A stretch of 64,000 nucleotides of DNA from Cupriavidus sp. YR651 (GTDB taxonomy: Bacteria; Pseudomonadota; Gammaproteobacteria; Burkholderiales; Burkholderiaceae): contig NZ_FMYZ01000004.1 of the NCBI RefSeq assembly GCF_900101625.1, forward strand, positions 123,571-187,570. The letters are read 5' to 3'. Position 1 is the first letter of the stretch. Every line of letters starts with the position of its first letter. Below are positions 62,187 to 64,000 of the stretch, one piece after another. A program made the position numbers and the translations under genes. Below the pieces are notes generated by a model. That model did no database searches, was not told the origin of the DNA, and worked only from the letters and a program-made list of their open reading frames with translations.

Positions 62187-63767
62187 TCACAGCAGCCACT
62201 CGATGGGCAGGATGGAAAGGAACCAGACGCCGAATCGCCCGAACCAGCCCGTGTTGGGTTCGGTATCGTGGCGAACGGTCTCGGTGCCGCGCCGCTCCAG
62301 CCAGTAGAGCTCGCCCGTGTCAGAGAGCCGGACCTCGTAGGCGTTCTCGGGCACCGTCGTCGAGAAGGCCGATTCGATGCGGCCCGCGAGTACCGGGCTG
62401 GCGATCACAAAGCCCAGTTCGGTGTTCAGGTTGGCGGAGCGCGGGTCGAAGTTGAAGGAGCCCACGAAGACGCGGGCCGCGTCCACCGCAAAGGTCTTTG
62501 CATGGAGGCTGGAGCCGGAACTGCCAACAGTGGCGCCCCGCTCTTCGCGCTTGCCGCTGCTGTCGGCTGGCGTGGCGCTGCGGCGCAGTTCGTACAGGTG
62601 AACGCCGCCCTCGAGCAGCGCCTTGCGGCGCCGCGCGTAGCCCGAGTGCACGGCAGTGACGTCGGTCGCCTCCCGGGCATTGGTCAGCACGCGCACGGTG
62701 ACGCCCTGGCCGGCGAGTTCGGTGAACGTCGCGGTGCCGGCCGCCGTGGGGACGAAGTAGGGCGATATCAGGTCCAGTTCGCGCTCGGGCGTGCCGATGA
62801 TCTCGCGCAACTGGTGGCCAATCAGTGCCTCCTTCGGCGCGGCGCCCAGGATCTTGCCCGGGTCGTCGCTGACGATCCGCGTGGCGGCCCACTCGAACGG
62901 CAGGCTGCCATCGAGCATCTGGCGCACCACGGGCAATCCCCGCAGCGCATCCATATAGGCGGCCGCAGCCGGGTCGCGCGCCACGCTGGCGGCCTTGTGC
63001 GCCAGTTCGTCGAGGCGGGCGGCGTCGACGGCCCTGACGATGCTGGTCACGGGATAGGCGCTCTCGCTGGCCCAGTAGCGGTCGAAGTCGTGCTCGACAT
63101 CGGCTGCGACGGGGCCGACGGCCAGCACGTCGAGGTCGGCAAACAGCACGCCGTCGGTGGCGCCGAAGTACTCGTCGCCCACGTTGCGGCCGCCGACGAT
63201 GGTGGCCTGTGCGTCGACGGTGAAGGACTTGTTGTGCATCCGTCGGTTGAGCCGCCGGAAATCGGTCACGTAGCCGATGGACTTCGGATGCCGCACCACG
63301 AACGGATTGAACAGGCGCACTTCGATATTGGGATGTGCGTCAAGCGCCGCGAGCGTTTCGTCGAGCCCGGAAATGCCGTTGTCGTCGAGCAGCAGCCGCA
63401 CGCGCACGCCGCGGTCGGCGGCCTCATGCAGTGCTTCCAGCAGCAGCGTGCCGGTCAGGTCGTCGCGCCAAATGTAGTACTGCACGTCGAGCGTCCGCTG
63501 GGCCGAGCGGGCTGCATGCACGCGTACCGCGAACGCCGCGCGCGCGTCGACCAGCGGATGGATGCCCGACAGGCCCGGATGCGCGTCCAGCGCGGGGGCC
63601 AGTACGCGCCCGAGATCGGTATCGCGGGATTGTTCCGTGGTGAGCGCGCGCGTCTCCGCCCGGTTTGCAAGGGGAGGGAGCGCGCAACCGGCCAGCAGGG
63701 CGGCGGCGAAGATTGGCGCTATGACGGCGCGCAGCAGGCGACGGAGTGGACCAGGCACAATGCGCAT
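62187..63767 (-). CDS. Phospholipase D-family lipoprotein (cardiolipin synthase-like)
   Basis: A 526-residue PLD-superfamily protein with a lipoprotein signal (lipobox LLAGC at about residues 24-28). Two HKD motifs are present: HNKSFTVDAQATIVGGRN and HAKTFAVDAARVFVGSFN. Family members make or remodel phospholipids such as cardiolipin, or hydrolyse them. The start at 63767 fits the signal peptide; the upstream frame (to 63818) has no clear site. It converges with the AAHS gene, five bases apart. Confidence 0.9.
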   Translation of the reverse strand: MRIVPGPLRRLLRAVIAPIFAAALLAGCALPPLANRAETRALTTEQSRDTDLGRVLAPALDAHPGLSGIHPLVDARAAFAVRVHAARSAQRTLDVQYYIWRDDLTGTLLLEALHEAADRGVRVRLLLDDNGISGLDETLAALDAHPNIEVRLFNPFVVRHPKSIGYVTDFRRLNRRMHNKSFTVDAQATIVGGRNVGDEYFGATDGVLFADLDVLAVGPVAADVEHDFDRYWASESAYPVTSIVRAVDAARLDELAHKAASVARDPAAAAYMDALRGLPVVRQMLDGSLPFEWAATRIVSDDPGKILGAAPKEALIGHQLREIIGTPERELDLISPYFVPTAAGTATFTELAGQGVTVRVLTNAREATDVTAVHSGYARRRKALLEGGVHLYELRRSATPADSSGKREERGATVGSSGSSLHAKTFAVDAARVFVGSFNFDPRSANLNTELGFVIASPVLAGRIESAFSTTVPENAYEVRLSDTGELYWLERRGTETVRHDTEPNTGWFGRFGVWFLSILPIEWLL

Positions 63768-64000
63768 GACGGTTCGGAGGTCTCCGGTTGGCGCGGAAGG
63801 TGGCCCGTGTCGGGGCACGTGTCGGGGCCCGAATTGCGGCGAATGAACCGTAATGTTGCCACGGCGGCGTGGCGCCAGGCATTTGCGGTGCGCGGAAGAC
63901 CTCTCGCGGCTGGGCGCCGGAGTGGCTCTCGCTCCACGCCGGCAACAGGCGGGGCGCGCCGGCCTCCGTTCGGTGCCGCACCGAGCCGGGACAAGTCGCT

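Noticed and set aside
63843-64000. A short plus-strand frame open to the right edge (MNRNVATAAWRQ...)
   Set aside because: It becomes Arg/Gly/Pro/Ser low complexity within 25 codons, with no good ribosome-binding site; may be non-coding.

Overview
The window is high-GC and reads like a chromosome or chromid segment of a betaproteobacterium, most likely Cupriavidus or a close Burkholderiales relative. The evidence is two Bug/TctC-type solute-binding proteins, a DmpR/PoxR-type phenol regulon, several LysR/IclR-controlled catabolic blocks and a BcsG-type cellulose operon. The assignment rests on gene content and style only.

Layout. 1-4.9 kb is an accessory stretch with lower GC in places: a tautomerase-family gene cut by the left edge, a NERD-domain membrane protein with an internal 30-bp triplication, an RclR-like AraC regulator divergent from an AhpD-like gene and followed by a DUF417 (RclC-like) gene, and a 100-residue EF-hand-like orphan with a clean terminator. 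4.9-13.7 kb is the phenol regulon: a sigma-54 activator facing a phenol hydroxylase operon (dmpKLMNOP order) that ends in catechol 1,2-dioxygenase, so ortho cleavage is expected. A second set of activator sites plus a -24/-12 promoter lies behind catA and points at an LRAT-fold hydrolase/acyltransferase gene and a small secreted protein. This is the most unusual feature of the window.

13.8-19 kb holds bluB, an IclR-SDR-Bug cluster and a DHA2 efflux transporter. 19-25 kb carries a NarL-type regulator with a large hybrid sensor kinase and an unrecognised gene. 25-31 kb has a folE-BLUF gene pair, an ArsB-like transporter, a class A PBP and an alpha/beta hydrolase. 31-39 kb has a GH3 beta-glucosidase divergent from opgG, a lipoprotein, an 11-unit 9-bp tandem repeat, a ketopantoate reductase-like gene, a DUF3820 gene and a second Bug protein. 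39-43 kb is a LysR/MFS/iron-dehydrogenase block.

43-57.5 kb is a complete one-direction cellulose operon, bcsB-Z-C-E-F-Q-A-G-R, with the usual order rearranged. It encodes synthase, export pore, endoglucanase, c-di-GMP-binding BcsE and the BcsG phosphoethanolamine transferase, so a pEtN-modified cellulose is predicted. 57.7-64 kb ends with proline iminopeptidase, a quinone reductase divergent from a LysR gene across a perfect palindrome, an aromatic-acid MFS symporter and a phospholipase D-family lipoprotein.

No rRNA, tRNA, CRISPR array, insertion sequence or prophage was recognised.
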